DNA of 64,000 nt from an uncultured Altererythrobacter sp. Lineage in GTDB: Bacteria > Pseudomonadota > Alphaproteobacteria > Sphingomonadales > Sphingomonadaceae. Position 1 is the stretch's first letter; each line of letters opens with the position of its first letter. The stretch is from NCBI GenBank assembly GCA_913055875.1, contig CAJXJY010000016.1, positions 1 to 64,000 on the forward strand, in the 5' to 3' direction. Shown piece by piece: positions 26,616 to 34,885 of the stretch. The position numbers were made by a program, and so were the translations under genes. The notes below the pieces were generated by a model. That model ran no database searches, was not told the DNA's origin, and worked only from the letters and a program-made list of their open reading frames with translations.

Positions 26616-27365
26616 TTACCTGGCGCCGGCGCGCTGGAGCGCGGGTTCGACGTCTTCCCAGCGGGTCTCTTCCAGCTGGCGGCCGTTGAGGAAGAAGGTC
26701 GGCGTGCGTTCGACCTCGTCGCGCCTGGCGGCAGCTTCCGTCTGCTCGGCGAGCGCCTGCACTGCGTCGAAATCGGCCAGGCAGCTTTCGGCCTGGTCAC
26801 GGCTGAGCCCGCGCGCGGAGAAGAATTCGTACAATCCGCCCGCTTCGGCATAGGCGGGGAGACGCTGCTCTTCGGGCAGTCCCATGGCGCCTTCGAGCGC
26901 TGCCGTATTGGCCTGGATCCCGTCGAGGATCGGGTTGAGATTGGCCCACACCTGGTTGGCGAGTGGGTGCACCGCCTCCTTCGCGCCGCACGTAACCAGC
27001 TTGGTCAGCACCAGATCGGCGGCGCCGTGGATCAGCACGCTGCGAAACTCGTAGCTGACGCGGCCCGAATTGACGTAGTCTTCTTCCAGCTTCGCCGCGC
27101 CCTCGACTGAAAAGGCGGCGCAGGCGGGGCAGGTCAGCGAACCGTATTCGACCAGCTTGATCGGCGCCTCGGGATTGCCGAGGATGTAGCCGCCATCGTC
27201 CGAAACCGTCGTCGTGTCGGTCCATTGCGTGCCCTCGGGCGCGGAAATCGGCGCGATCGGCTCGCTCGCGGCGACGGTATCCTCCTCGCCCGAATTGCAG
27301 GCGGAAGGACCCAGCGCGAGGGGTGCGGCGAAGGCGGCGAAAGCGATGCGGCGGAACATGGTCAT
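26616..27365 (-). CDS. DsbA-like thioredoxin-fold (lipo)protein
   Basis: 249 residues; thioredoxin fold with a helical insertion, as in DsbA/BdbD (thioredoxin_4). Signal peptide ends near PSAC23, a weak lipobox. The active site is LTCPAC (Cys79/Cys82); the cis-Pro region is RTPTFFLNGRQL. Predicted to oxidise or exchange disulfides in periplasmic proteins. Second of two such genes in tandem; a third, FrnE-like one is at 32.5 kb. Confidence 0.9.
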   Translation of the reverse strand: MTMFRRIAFAAFAAPLALGPSACNSGEEDTVAASEPIAPISAPEGTQWTDTTTVSDDGGYILGNPEAPIKLVEYGSLTCPACAAFSVEGAAKLEEDYVNSGRVSYEFRSVLIHGAADLVLTKLVTCGAKEAVHPLANQVWANLNPILDGIQANTAALEGAMGLPEEQRLPAYAEAGGLYEFFSARGLSRDQAESCLADFDAVQALAEQTEAAARRDEVERTPTFFLNGRQLEETRWEDVEPALQRAGAR

Positions 27366-27468
27366 CGTGATCGGTTTCCCTTGCGGAATTGATGGAGGCT
27401 AGACGAAGGCGGGAAGGCGGTGAAGCGGTGCGCGGCCCTTTCCACAGCTTGTCCCGCGGGAAAACGGT

Positions 27469-28143
27469 CTATTTTGCGGCGATGAGCCGTTTTTCGAGCG
27501 CGGGCCAGGTGTGGACGCCGGCGAGCAGCGTACCGTCGAGGACAAAGCTGGGGGTTCCGGGGATGTTGTAGGCCGCCATGTCGCGCTCCGAATTCTCCGA
27601 CAGCTTTTCTGCCATAGCGGTGTCGCCGATGCAGCGATCGATCTCTGTCCGCTCGTAGCCGCGCCCCGCCATGATCGCGTAGAAATCGAGATCGGAGGCG
27701 ATCGCCCGCGCACGGGCGGGCCACTCGCCGGCATACCAGCGCTGCTGTTGCGCGCGGGTCGTCTTGCCCGCCCTGGCCAGCCAGTCGGGCTGTGCATGCA
27801 TGAACGCGGCGTGGTTGCGCAGGAATTTCGACTTGTCGCCGCACCACGTCATCAGCGTCACCGTCAGATCGACCGGATCACGCACGAAATGGCGCACTTC
27901 GAGCTGCATTCGACCAGGACCGACATAGGCGAGCTTGAGCGCCTCGTCGCCGGTGCGCGCGAAGGTGCCGCAGTGCGGGCAGGTATAGCTGACGAATTCG
28001 GTCAGCTTCGTTTTCGCCTTCGGGTTACCGATCACATGCGCGCCGTCGACGCGCTCGACGCGCGTGTTCCAGTTGCTCGATGCCGCGGTCGCGAGGACTG
28101 CGGCCAGCGCCAGAATTCCCGTCGCGAGGCGTTTCGCGATCAT
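27469..28143 (-). CDS. DsbA-like thioredoxin-domain protein
   Basis: 224 residues with an N-terminal signal anchor (TGILALAAVLATAASS). The active site is YTCPHC (Cys55/Cys58), the same dipeptide as E. coli DsbA, and the cis-Pro block is IPGTPSFVLDG. Probably a periplasmic thiol oxidase. Its start overlaps the dciA stop (ATGA at 28140-28143), and a second DsbA-like gene follows after 103 bp. Confidence 0.9.
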   Translation of the reverse strand: MIAKRLATGILALAAVLATAASSNWNTRVERVDGAHVIGNPKAKTKLTEFVSYTCPHCGTFARTGDEALKLAYVGPGRMQLEVRHFVRDPVDLTVTLMTWCGDKSKFLRNHAAFMHAQPDWLARAGKTTRAQQQRWYAGEWPARARAIASDLDFYAIMAGRGYERTEIDRCIGDTAMAEKLSENSERDMAAYNIPGTPSFVLDGTLLAGVHTWPALEKRLIAAK

Positions 28144-28769
28144 TCCTCGTCTTCCTTCTCTCCGCCCATGCTGCGGGCGAGCGATTCGAGCACCGTGCGA
28201 AGCTCGGGATCGCCGATGTCGCGCAGGCTTTCGCCCAGCTCCATCGGGATAGGCTTGAGCGACGGCGGTGCGCTCGGTTTCGCTTCAGCAGCGGGCGGCT
28301 TAACCTCGCCTTGCCGGAGCTTGACCCGCGCGACCGCCTTGTAGCCGAAGAAACGGTTCACCCGCTCGATGATTTCCGGAACAACGTGCTGGATCAGCGG
28401 GGCGTGGGCGGGGATCACCACCAGCTGCAATATGCCTTCCGATTTCTCGCCCGGCGGGAAGCGGATCGCTTCGGGCATGCAGACCTTCGAATGGTGCTCG
28501 CCGACGATTTCGGGCCAGCGCGTGACGACGCTCGACTGGACGAAGCCGAAGCGACGGAAAGCCTGCCGCCCGATCTGCGGCATCAGGTCCGAAATCTGCC
28601 GCGCGGGGCCGCCGCGCGGCCGCTCGTAGGGCTTGGCGGATTTGCGAGTCTTTTTGCGGCCTACCGCTTCGCTACTTGAGGCCGGATTGCGGCCTGCAGC
28701 TTCGCTGCTCGAGGCCGGTGGCCGTTTTTTCGAAGGTGGATCGTCCCGTTCCATTGCGCTGTCGCCCAT
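28140..28769 (-). CDS. dciA: DciA-family (DUF721) replication helicase loader-type protein
   Basis: DUF721 proteins of this kind (DciA) help load the replicative helicase DnaB in bacteria that lack DnaC/DnaI. From ATG 28769 it is 209 residues; ATG 28754 is also possible. A basic, disordered N-terminus with two 11-residue repeats (PASSSEAAGRN / PASSSEAVGRK, ~18-39) precedes the KH-like DUF721 domain (IGRQAFRRFGFVQSSVVTRWPEIVG to INRFFGYKAVARVKL-like). Residues ~155-209 are Pro-rich then acidic. It diverges from mutY with only 14 bp between starts. Confidence 0.85.
   Translation of the reverse strand: MGDSAMERDDPPSKKRPPASSSEAAGRNPASSSEAVGRKKTRKSAKPYERPRGGPARQISDLMPQIGRQAFRRFGFVQSSVVTRWPEIVGEHHSKVCMPEAIRFPPGEKSEGILQLVVIPAHAPLIQHVVPEIIERVNRFFGYKAVARVKLRQGEVKPPAAEAKPSAPPSLKPIPMELGESLRDIGDPELRTVLESLARSMGGEKEDEE
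28657..28717. repeat. Tandem palindromic units inside dciA
   Basis: Two 28-nt units (28657-28684 and 28690-28717), 33 bp apart, each bounded by CGGCCT...AGGCCG. The second also has the inner stem GCAGC-TTC-GCTGC. They encode the two 11-residue repeats in the DciA N-terminus. The 33-bp period keeps the frame. Confidence 0.7.
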
Positions 28770-28783
28770 GCCATAGGCGCGGC

Positions 28784-29812
28784 GTGAGCGCCACCGCGAC
28801 GATCCCCGACCTGCTGCTCGACTGGTACGACCGCCATGCGCGCGAACTGCCGTGGCGCGCGCCGCCGGGTGCTCCCGCACCCGATCCTTATCGGGTATGG
28901 CTGTCGGAAGTGATGCTGCAGCAGACCACGGTCGCGGCGGTGAAGCCCTATTTCGCCAGGTTTACCGAGCGCTGGCCGACCGTCGACGCGCTCGCCGACG
29001 CGCCCGAAGAAGAGGTCATGGCTGCCTGGGCGGGGCTGGGCTACTATTCGCGCGCCCGGAACCTGGTGAAGGCGGCGCGCGCAGTGGTCGAACTGGGCGC
29101 GTTTCCCGACACCGAGGAGGGGCTGCGCGAATTGCCGGGACTGGGCGCCTATACCGCAGCGGCGGTGGCTGCGATCGCGTTCGGGCGGCGCGCGGTGGTG
29201 GTCGACGCCAATGTCGAGCGGGTCGTCGCGCGGCTGTTCGCGATCGACGAGCCGCTCCCCGGCGCACGGAAGGCGATCCGCGAGAATGCCGACCAGGTCA
29301 CGCCAGACAGCCGCGCGGGCGATTTTGCGCAGGCGATGATGGATCTCGGCGCGACGATCTGCACCGCGCGCGATCCGAAATGCCTGCTGTGCCCGCTCTC
29401 GCCGCAATGCGCGGGCAGGGCGCAGGGCGATCCCGTGCGGCTGCCGGTCAAGGCGCCGAAGAAGGCAAAACCGGTGCGGCAGGGATGCGCCTACTGGATC
29501 GAGCGCGGCGGTGCGGTGTGGCTGGTGACGCGGCCGGGCAACGGCATGCTCGGCGGAATGCGCGCGTTGCCCGACGACGGCTGGCATGCTCGCGCCGACG
29601 GCAGCGGCAGGCCGCCGGTTGCGGGTGAATGGGAGCATGCGGGAACGGTCCGGCACGGTTTCACGCACTTCACGATCGAACTGGCGGTTCACCGCTCTCG
29701 CGGCGACGCTGCGCCCGACGGCGATGGCGAATGGTGGCCGCTCGACCGGCTCGGCGAAGCGGGCCTGCCGACACTGTTCCGCAAGGCGGCGGAGCGGGCG
29801 CTAGCGGAATAA
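28784..29812 (+). CDS. mutY: A/G-specific adenine glycosylase
   Basis: Removes adenine mispaired with 8-oxoguanine in base-excision repair. 342 residues from GTG 28784. Features: WLSEVMLQQTTV with catalytic Glu42, helix-hairpin-helix LPGLGAYTAAAVAAIAFG (~117-134), Asp141 in VVDANVER, and the [4Fe-4S] cluster cysteines CTARDPKCLLCPLSPQC. A C-terminal Nudix-like domain recognises 8-oxoG. Divergent from dciA. The following 200 bp hold a repeat element. Confidence 0.95.
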   Translation: MSATATIPDLLLDWYDRHARELPWRAPPGAPAPDPYRVWLSEVMLQQTTVAAVKPYFARFTERWPTVDALADAPEEEVMAAWAGLGYYSRARNLVKAARAVVELGAFPDTEEGLRELPGLGAYTAAAVAAIAFGRRAVVVDANVERVVARLFAIDEPLPGARKAIRENADQVTPDSRAGDFAQAMMDLGATICTARDPKCLLCPLSPQCAGRAQGDPVRLPVKAPKKAKPVRQGCAYWIERGGAVWLVTRPGNGMLGGMRALPDDGWHARADGSGRPPVAGEWEHAGTVRHGFTHFTIELAVHRSRGDAAPDGDGEWWPLDRLGEAGLPTLFRKAAERALAE

Positions 29813-29814
29813 AT

Positions 29815-30015
29815 CCTCCCCGTTTTGCCCGGATGGGCGAAATGGGGAGGGGGACCGCGAGACCTCAGGTCTCGTGGTGGAGGGGCGATGTCCTGCCATA
29901 GCCCCTCCGTCAGCCGCCTGCCCTTAGGGCAGTTTACCCTGAGCGGCTGGCCTGCCAGCCAGCCGAAGGGGCGTCTGCCACCTCCCCATCGCTTCGCGAC
30001 GGGGAGGATCGTCGG
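29815..30015. repeat. Composite palindromic repeat, family C
   Basis: About 200 bp bounded by inverted CCTCCCC-type blocks (CCTCCCCGTTTTGCCC near 29816; CCTCCCCATCGC with GCGACGGGGAGG near 29980-30007). Inside are several dyads: ACCTCAGGTCTCG, GCCCTTAGGGC, and GCTGGCCTGCCAGC. It fills the gap between mutY and a convergent small membrane protein. Similar CCTCCCC..GGGGAGG elements are, from memory, frequent in sphingomonad genomes. No coding content. Confidence 0.75.
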
Positions 30016-30016
30016 A

Positions 30017-30238
30017 TCAGATAATACCGCCGCCGAGAATCAGCCGGACCACCGCGATCGCGAGCACGATCAGGCAGAAATTGCGCCCGCCATTGGAGGA
30101 GGACAGCGCGCCCAGCCCGGCGCCGAGAATGGCGACGGGCAGGGCGAACCAGTTGCCCCAGCCGAGCAGCGGAATGGAGGATGGGATGACGATCACCAGC
30201 GCGACGATCCCGACGACAATCGAAAGAAGGTTCAGCAT
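30017..30238 (-). CDS. Small membrane protein
   Basis: 73 residues with two or three hydrophobic helices: LLSIVVGIVALVIVIPSSIPLLGWGNWF, ALPVAILGAGLGAL and NFCLIVLAIAVVRLILGGGII. The pattern resembles small inner-membrane proteins often found in sphingomonads; function unknown. Start ATG 30238 with GAAAGAAGG upstream. Confidence 0.78.
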   Translation of the reverse strand: MLNLLSIVVGIVALVIVIPSSIPLLGWGNWFALPVAILGAGLGALSSSNGGRNFCLIVLAIAVVRLILGGGII

Positions 30239-30354
30239 GTGTCTTATATGGGTATGACAGTGCGATTCGGCAAGAGGGCACGACGCGGCAATTGACCCTC
30301 CGCCGCATCTGCCGCAAACGGACCGGTGAAAAGATTGCAAAAGAGGACCCGACA

Positions 30355-31662
30355 ATGGCGTTTCGCAATTTCGAACAGGCGGGAATGTCGCGGCGCGCGC
30401 TGCTGCGGGGCGGGGCGATGCTCGGGGCGGGGGCCGCCTTTGCGGGTGTGCCGTTCGGCCGCATGGCGCTGGCGCAGGATCCGGCAAGCTGGCCGAACGT
30501 GCGCGCCGCGGTCGAGAAGTATGTCGCCGAGGGCAAGGTCGCCAACATGCTCGCGACCTTCGGCTGGGGGCAGCAGGAGCCCGAGGTGATCGCGCGCGGC
30601 GTGCTCACGCTGGGCAAACCGGAAAAGGCCGATATCGACACGCTCTACCGCGTCTATTCGATGACCAAGCCGGTCACCGGTATGGCGGCGATGATGCTGA
30701 TCGACGACGGGAAGATGGGCCTCGACCAACCGCTCGCCGAAATCCTTCCCGCTTTTGCAGAGATGCAGGTGCAGAAGGAATATGACGGCAGCATCGGCCC
30801 CGAGAACCTCGAACCGGCCAAGCGTCCGATCACCATCCGCCACATGCTCACGCATACCGCGGGGATCGGCTACGGGATCATCCAGAAGGGCGCGATCTCC
30901 AGGGAATTCGAGAAGCGCGGCCTGATCCCCGGCCAGGTTTCCAAACTGCCGATTCCCGGCCTCGGCCGCGGCACGCCGGTCGAGGGGCTGGAGGCCTTCG
31001 CCGACGGGATGGCGCTGATGCCGCTGGTCTACCAGCCGGGCACCAAGTGGAGCTATTCGGCGAGTCTCGACGTGCTCGGCCGGGCGATCGAGGTTGCCTC
31101 CGGCATGCCGTTCGACGCCTTCCTGCACGAACGCATCTTCGAACCCGCCGGGATGGACAGCACGTGGTTCCGCGTCCCCGCGAGCGAGGTCGGGCGCCTG
31201 ACGACCAATTACGGCATTCTCGAGGGCAAGCCGCTGCCGATGGATCCGGCAGCGGCCTCGATCTATCTCGACGAGCCCGCCTTTCCGTTCGGCGGCGCGG
31301 GGCTGGTCTCGAGCCCGCGCGATTACGACCGCTTCCTGCGCATGCTGGCGGGCTACGGCACGATCGACGGCAAGCGGGTCATGGGTGAGCTGGCGGTGCG
31401 CGTCGGCACCTCGAACCTGCTGCCCGAAGGCGTAAGCACCGCTGGCACGTGGCTGGGCGAAAGCGGCTTCGGCGCGGGCGGCAGGGTGACCGGCAGCGCC
31501 TATGGCTGGGGCGGCGCGGCGGGGACCGCGGCCTTCGTCGACATGAAGAGCGGGCTGCGCGCGCAGCTGTTCACGCAATACATGCCGGCCGAGGCCTATC
31601 CGATCCAGCGCAGCTTCGCCGAGCTGGTGCAGAAGGATTTGGCGGCGCTTCAGGGTGGCTGA
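30355..31662 (+). CDS. Tat-exported serine hydrolase of the beta-lactamase/class C family
   Basis: 435 residues. The N-terminus has a twin-arginine signal (MSRRALLRGGAMLGAG, ~11-26), so it is exported folded. The active-site serine is in YSMTK (SxxK, ~102-105); Tyr234 is in WSYSASLDVLG, where class C enzymes have YxN; the third motif region is YGWGGAAGT. Likely esterase, peptidase or beta-lactamase-like; the variant YSA argues against a typical AmpC. AGAGGA lies before ATG 30355. It overlaps nudC by 8 bp. Confidence 0.9.
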   Translation: MAFRNFEQAGMSRRALLRGGAMLGAGAAFAGVPFGRMALAQDPASWPNVRAAVEKYVAEGKVANMLATFGWGQQEPEVIARGVLTLGKPEKADIDTLYRVYSMTKPVTGMAAMMLIDDGKMGLDQPLAEILPAFAEMQVQKEYDGSIGPENLEPAKRPITIRHMLTHTAGIGYGIIQKGAISREFEKRGLIPGQVSKLPIPGLGRGTPVEGLEAFADGMALMPLVYQPGTKWSYSASLDVLGRAIEVASGMPFDAFLHERIFEPAGMDSTWFRVPASEVGRLTTNYGILEGKPLPMDPAAASIYLDEPAFPFGGAGLVSSPRDYDRFLRMLAGYGTIDGKRVMGELAVRVGTSNLLPEGVSTAGTWLGESGFGAGGRVTGSAYGWGGAAGTAAFVDMKSGLRAQLFTQYMPAEAYPIQRSFAELVQKDLAALQGG

Positions 31663-32533
31663 TCGGCAAGCGCTGGCCTTCACCGGGTCGCGGCTCGACC
31701 GCGCCGACAATCTGCGCGCCGATCCCGACGCGCTCGCCGGGATGATGAACTGGAAGGCGCGGCTGCTCGCGCTCGACGGGCTGATGCCGGGTATGGACGA
31801 GAATGGCGGCCTGGTGTGGAGCACGCTCGCCGACGCAGCGGAGGATGCCGAACTGGTGTTCCTCGGCCTCGATGACGGCAAGCCGTGCTTCGCTGCGGTC
31901 CCGCCCGAGGGCGATTCGCGACCGCGCATGGCCAACCCGCAATTGTGGTCGCTGATGGCGACGCTGCGGCCCGACGACCTCGCGCTCTACGGCGGCGCGC
32001 GCAGCGTCACCGACTGGCATGCGCGCCATCGCCACTGCGCCGCTTGCGGCGGGTCGACGCGGATTGTCAAGGGCGGCTGGCAGCGCGATTGCGCCAATTG
32101 CGGCGCGCAGCATTTTCCGCGCACCGATCCGGTGACGATCATGCTGGTCGAACATGACGGCAGGCTGCTGCTCGGACGCGGGCTGGGCTGGCCCGAGCGC
32201 GCCTATTCGGCGCTGGCGGGCTTCGTCGAGCCGGGTGAGAGCATCGAGGAAGGCGTCGCGCGCGAAGTGCTCGAGGAGACCGGCGTGGTGGTGCGCGACG
32301 TTACGTATATCGCCAGCCAGCCCTGGCCGTTTCCCTCGCAGCTGATGATCGGCTGCCATTCCTATACCGACAGCGACGCGATCACCCTCGACGAGACCGA
32401 GCTGGCCGATGCGCGCTGGTTTGCGCGTGACGAGATCGCCGCGGCGATGGCGGGCGAGGAAGGCGCGCCGATCAACACGCCCCCCGCGCAGGCGATCGCG
32501 CATCATCTCCTCGACTGGTGGCTCACCCGATGA
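31655..32533 (+). CDS. nudC: NAD(H) pyrophosphatase / NAD-decapping Nudix hydrolase
   Basis: Hydrolyses NAD(H) to NMN(H) and AMP and can remove NAD caps from RNA. 292 residues from GTG 31655. Zinc-ribbon HCAACGGSTR and CANCGAQHFPR, Nudix box GFVEPGESIEEGVAREVLEETG, and the NADH-specific SQPWPFPSQLM. Overlaps both neighbours (8 bp with the hydrolase, ATGA with the DsbA-type gene), so the three are translationally linked. Confidence 0.95.
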   Translation: MADRQALAFTGSRLDRADNLRADPDALAGMMNWKARLLALDGLMPGMDENGGLVWSTLADAAEDAELVFLGLDDGKPCFAAVPPEGDSRPRMANPQLWSLMATLRPDDLALYGGARSVTDWHARHRHCAACGGSTRIVKGGWQRDCANCGAQHFPRTDPVTIMLVEHDGRLLLGRGLGWPERAYSALAGFVEPGESIEEGVAREVLEETGVVVRDVTYIASQPWPFPSQLMIGCHSYTDSDAITLDETELADARWFARDEIAAAMAGEEGAPINTPPAQAIAHHLLDWWLTR

Positions 32534-33225
32534 CCGGAACTTCCCGCAAATTGACGATCGATATCTGGTCCGACGTGATGTGCCCGTGGTGCCTCGTCGG
32601 GTGGGGCAATCTGCGCCAGGCGCTCGACGCGCTCGACGGCGAGATCGAGGCGGAGCTGCGCTGGCACGCCTTCGAACTCAATCCCGACATGCCCGAGCAA
32701 GGCGAGAAGCGCACCGCGCATATCGCGCGCAAATACGGCCGCACGCCCGAACAGTCGAAACAGGTGCAGGACCGGATGCGCGAGGCGGCACAGACGGCTA
32801 AGGTGTCGCTCGATTACGAGGGTGAGGACCCTGCGCCCGAGGCGATGATGTGGAACACGCTGCTCGCGCACAAGCTGCTGACCTGGGTGGGCGAGGCGCA
32901 CGGTCCGGCAAAGCAGACCGAACTCAAGCTCGCGCTGTTCGAGGCGCATTTCAACGCCCGCCGCCCGATCGGCGAGCGCGACGTGCTGCTCGATATCGCG
33001 GAGGAAGTCGGCTTCGACCGCGCGGATGCGGCGGCGGTGCTGGGCGGAAGCGAGTACACCGACAAGGTCCGTGCGGAGGAACGTGCCGCGTGGGACATGA
33101 ACGTCACCGGCGTTCCCGCGATGGTGGTCGAAGGCAAGTTCATGATCCCCGGCGCGCAGCCGCCCGAGGCCTATGCCGACGCGCTGCGGCGGGTGGCTGA
33201 GAAGACGGAGGCCCGGACTGCCTAG
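32530..33225 (+). CDS. FrnE-like DsbA-family oxidoreductase
   Basis: 231 residues without a signal peptide, so cytoplasmic. Starts with IDIWSDVMCPWCLVGWGNLRQAL, active site CPWC at ~18-21, followed by the long helical insertion and the cis-Pro region VTGVPAMVVEGKFMIPGAQPPEAY. This is the FrnE / 2-hydroxychromene-2-carboxylate isomerase-like group of the DsbA superfamily; some act as thiol oxidoreductases under oxidative stress. Overlaps nudC at ATGA. Confidence 0.92.
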   Translation: MTGTSRKLTIDIWSDVMCPWCLVGWGNLRQALDALDGEIEAELRWHAFELNPDMPEQGEKRTAHIARKYGRTPEQSKQVQDRMREAAQTAKVSLDYEGEDPAPEAMMWNTLLAHKLLTWVGEAHGPAKQTELKLALFEAHFNARRPIGERDVLLDIAEEVGFDRADAAAVLGGSEYTDKVRAEERAAWDMNVTGVPAMVVEGKFMIPGAQPPEAYADALRRVAEKTEARTA

Positions 33226-34195
33226 GCTCGCGCTCGCCCTGCTGTGCTGGATCGCGCTGGTGGCCGCCACGCCGGGCGGCATCGATCCCCGCAACTTCAT
33301 CTATACCGGGCCGGGCGAACTCGAAACGCATCTCGACCTGCTCGAGCGCCCCGATATCGACGGAGCGCAGGTCATCTACACATGGCGCATGCTCGAGCCC
33401 GAGAAGGGCATCTACGATTTCAGCGCGATCGAAGCCGACCTCGCGCTGACGCAAGCGCGCGGTAAGCTGCTGTTCGCGCAGATCCAGGATCGGTTCTTCC
33501 TGCCCGAGGCGCGCCGCGTGCCGCAATACATCCTCGACGATCCCGAATATGACGGCGGGCTGGCGCGGCAATACGACAATGCGGGCGAGGGCAAGCCGGT
33601 CGGGCAGGGATGGACCGCGAAGCAATGGAATCCCGCGCTGCGCGCCCGCTTCCAGGCTCTGCTGCAGGCGCTGGCGGAGCGGTTCGATGGGCGCCTTTAC
33701 GGCCTGAACCTGCCCGAATCGGCCTTCGATACGGTCGCTGCCGACGGCGAGGACGGCTTCACCTGCGATGCCTATTTCGAGGCGACGCTCGACAGTATGC
33801 GCGCCGCGCGCGCCGCTTTCGCGCAGACGCAGGTGGTGCAGTACATCAATTTCTGGCCCTGCGAGTGGAACAACGACCGCGGCTATATGGAGCGATCCTT
33901 CGCGCTTGCGGTGGCGGAGGGGATCGGCGTCGGCGGGCCCGATATCGTCCCCAATCGCCGCGGGCAGATGAAGAACAGCTACCCGTTCTTCAACCGGTAC
34001 AGGGACGAGCTGCCGCTGATCGCGATGGCGATCCAGGAACCGACGCTGACTTATACCAATCCCGAGACGGGCAAGCGCTTTACGCGCGAGGAATTCGTCG
34101 CCTTCGCGCGCGACTACCTCGGCGTGGATATCATCTTCTGGAGCGTCGAGGCGCCGTGGCTGGCTGAGCGTTTGCGCATGAGCGAGCTACCCTGA
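33173..34195 (+). CDS. Glycoside hydrolase-like secreted protein, unknown specificity
   Basis: 340 residues from ATG 33173; overlap with the previous gene is 53 bp. The true start may be a weak codon near 33218, since the signal peptide begins LPRLALALLCWIALVAATPGG. A TIM-barrel glycosidase look is suggested by IYTWRMLEPEKGIYDFSAIEADL (the W...EP..G.YDF pattern of GH42-like barrels) and by acidic residues in LNLPESAF and IFWSVEAPWLA. No exact family assigned. A family B repeat follows the stop. Confidence 0.75.
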   Translation: MPTRCGGWLRRRRPGLPRLALALLCWIALVAATPGGIDPRNFIYTGPGELETHLDLLERPDIDGAQVIYTWRMLEPEKGIYDFSAIEADLALTQARGKLLFAQIQDRFFLPEARRVPQYILDDPEYDGGLARQYDNAGEGKPVGQGWTAKQWNPALRARFQALLQALAERFDGRLYGLNLPESAFDTVAADGEDGFTCDAYFEATLDSMRAARAAFAQTQVVQYINFWPCEWNNDRGYMERSFALAVAEGIGVGGPDIVPNRRGQMKNSYPFFNRYRDELPLIAMAIQEPTLTYTNPETGKRFTREEFVAFARDYLGVDIIFWSVEAPWLAERLRMSELP

Positions 34196-34196
34196 C

Positions 34197-34267
34197 CCGT
34201 TCGTCCTGAGCCTGTCGAAGGACGGTGGCGGAGCGCTGGAGTGCTTCGACAAGCTCAGCACGAACGG
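34197..34267. repeat. Palindromic repeat, family B, copy 1
   Basis: CCGTTCGTCCTGAGCCTGTC near 34197 pairs with GACAAGCTCAGCACGAACGG ending 34267; arms of roughly 25-27 nt with a few mismatches around a short spacer. Same unit as three further copies to 39.6 kb. Lies between two convergent genes. Confidence 0.85.
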
Positions 34268-34295
34268 ATGTTGCTCAGGATCAAACGAACACGCG

Positions 34296-34688
34296 CTAGA
34301 TCAGCCCGAGCTTCTGCAGCCTTCCCGCCAGCTTTCCGGGCAGCGCATCGCCGATATCCTCGCCCTCTTCGAGATCGCGCGGGGCCTTGTCGTCGGTGAG
34401 ATAGCGCCAGCCCTGATGCGCGCGCTTGGGGGTCGGGTAGACGCGGATCAGCTCGGGTTTCAGGTCGATGTGCCAGCGCCCGTCCTTCGCCTGCGGGAAG
34501 CCGAGGATCGGCGAGCGCGCGACCAGCGAGTGGTTGAGGATCCAGTAGAGCGAACCGCCGACCATCTCCTCGTGCCGCTTGGGCAGGTAGCGGGTGGTCA
34601 TCAGGAACCGCTCGCGGTTCTCGAACCAGCTCGCCAGATCGTCCCAGCTCTTCGCGCCGTAGGCGATCTTGGTCATGTGCAGCGGCAT
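34296..34688 (-). CDS. DUF1489-family protein
   Basis: 130 residues, starting MPLHMTKIAYGAKSWDDLASWFENRE, with FLMTTRYLPKRHEEMVGGSLYWILNHSLVARSPILGF and IHIDL-like WHIDLKPELIRVYPTPKRAHQGWRYL, typical of the alphaproteobacterial DUF1489 family. Its function is not established. It stands alone between a family B repeat and mgtE. Confidence 0.85.
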   Translation of the reverse strand: MPLHMTKIAYGAKSWDDLASWFENRERFLMTTRYLPKRHEEMVGGSLYWILNHSLVARSPILGFPQAKDGRWHIDLKPELIRVYPTPKRAHQGWRYLTDDKAPRDLEEGEDIGDALPGKLAGRLQKLGLI

Positions 34689-34885
34689 GCGGTCCAGATA
34701 GTGATTGCCGCGCGCGATGCGAGCGCAGTTTTCGCTGTCCTACACGCGGCCCGCCGGTCCATCGTGCCGCCATGTCCGCCGCCGCAGCCCGTTTCGGTCC
34801 CTTGTCGCCATCGGTCGAAAGGCGGCTGCGAAGGGCGGAATTTTTCCGCTCAGGACCGTGTAACACCCGGTCCATGTCTCGGCGT

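Noticed and set aside
22652..26851. 1,399-codon open frame on the minus strand over smc
   Set aside because: A high-GC shadow: its peptide is Arg/Gly-rich with no domains except the last ~173 residues, which are the real gene after smc. Smc in the other frame has all ATPase motifs.
29815..30015. Insertion sequence between mutY and the small membrane gene
   Set aside because: Only ~200 bp, many short dyads, no transposase frame.
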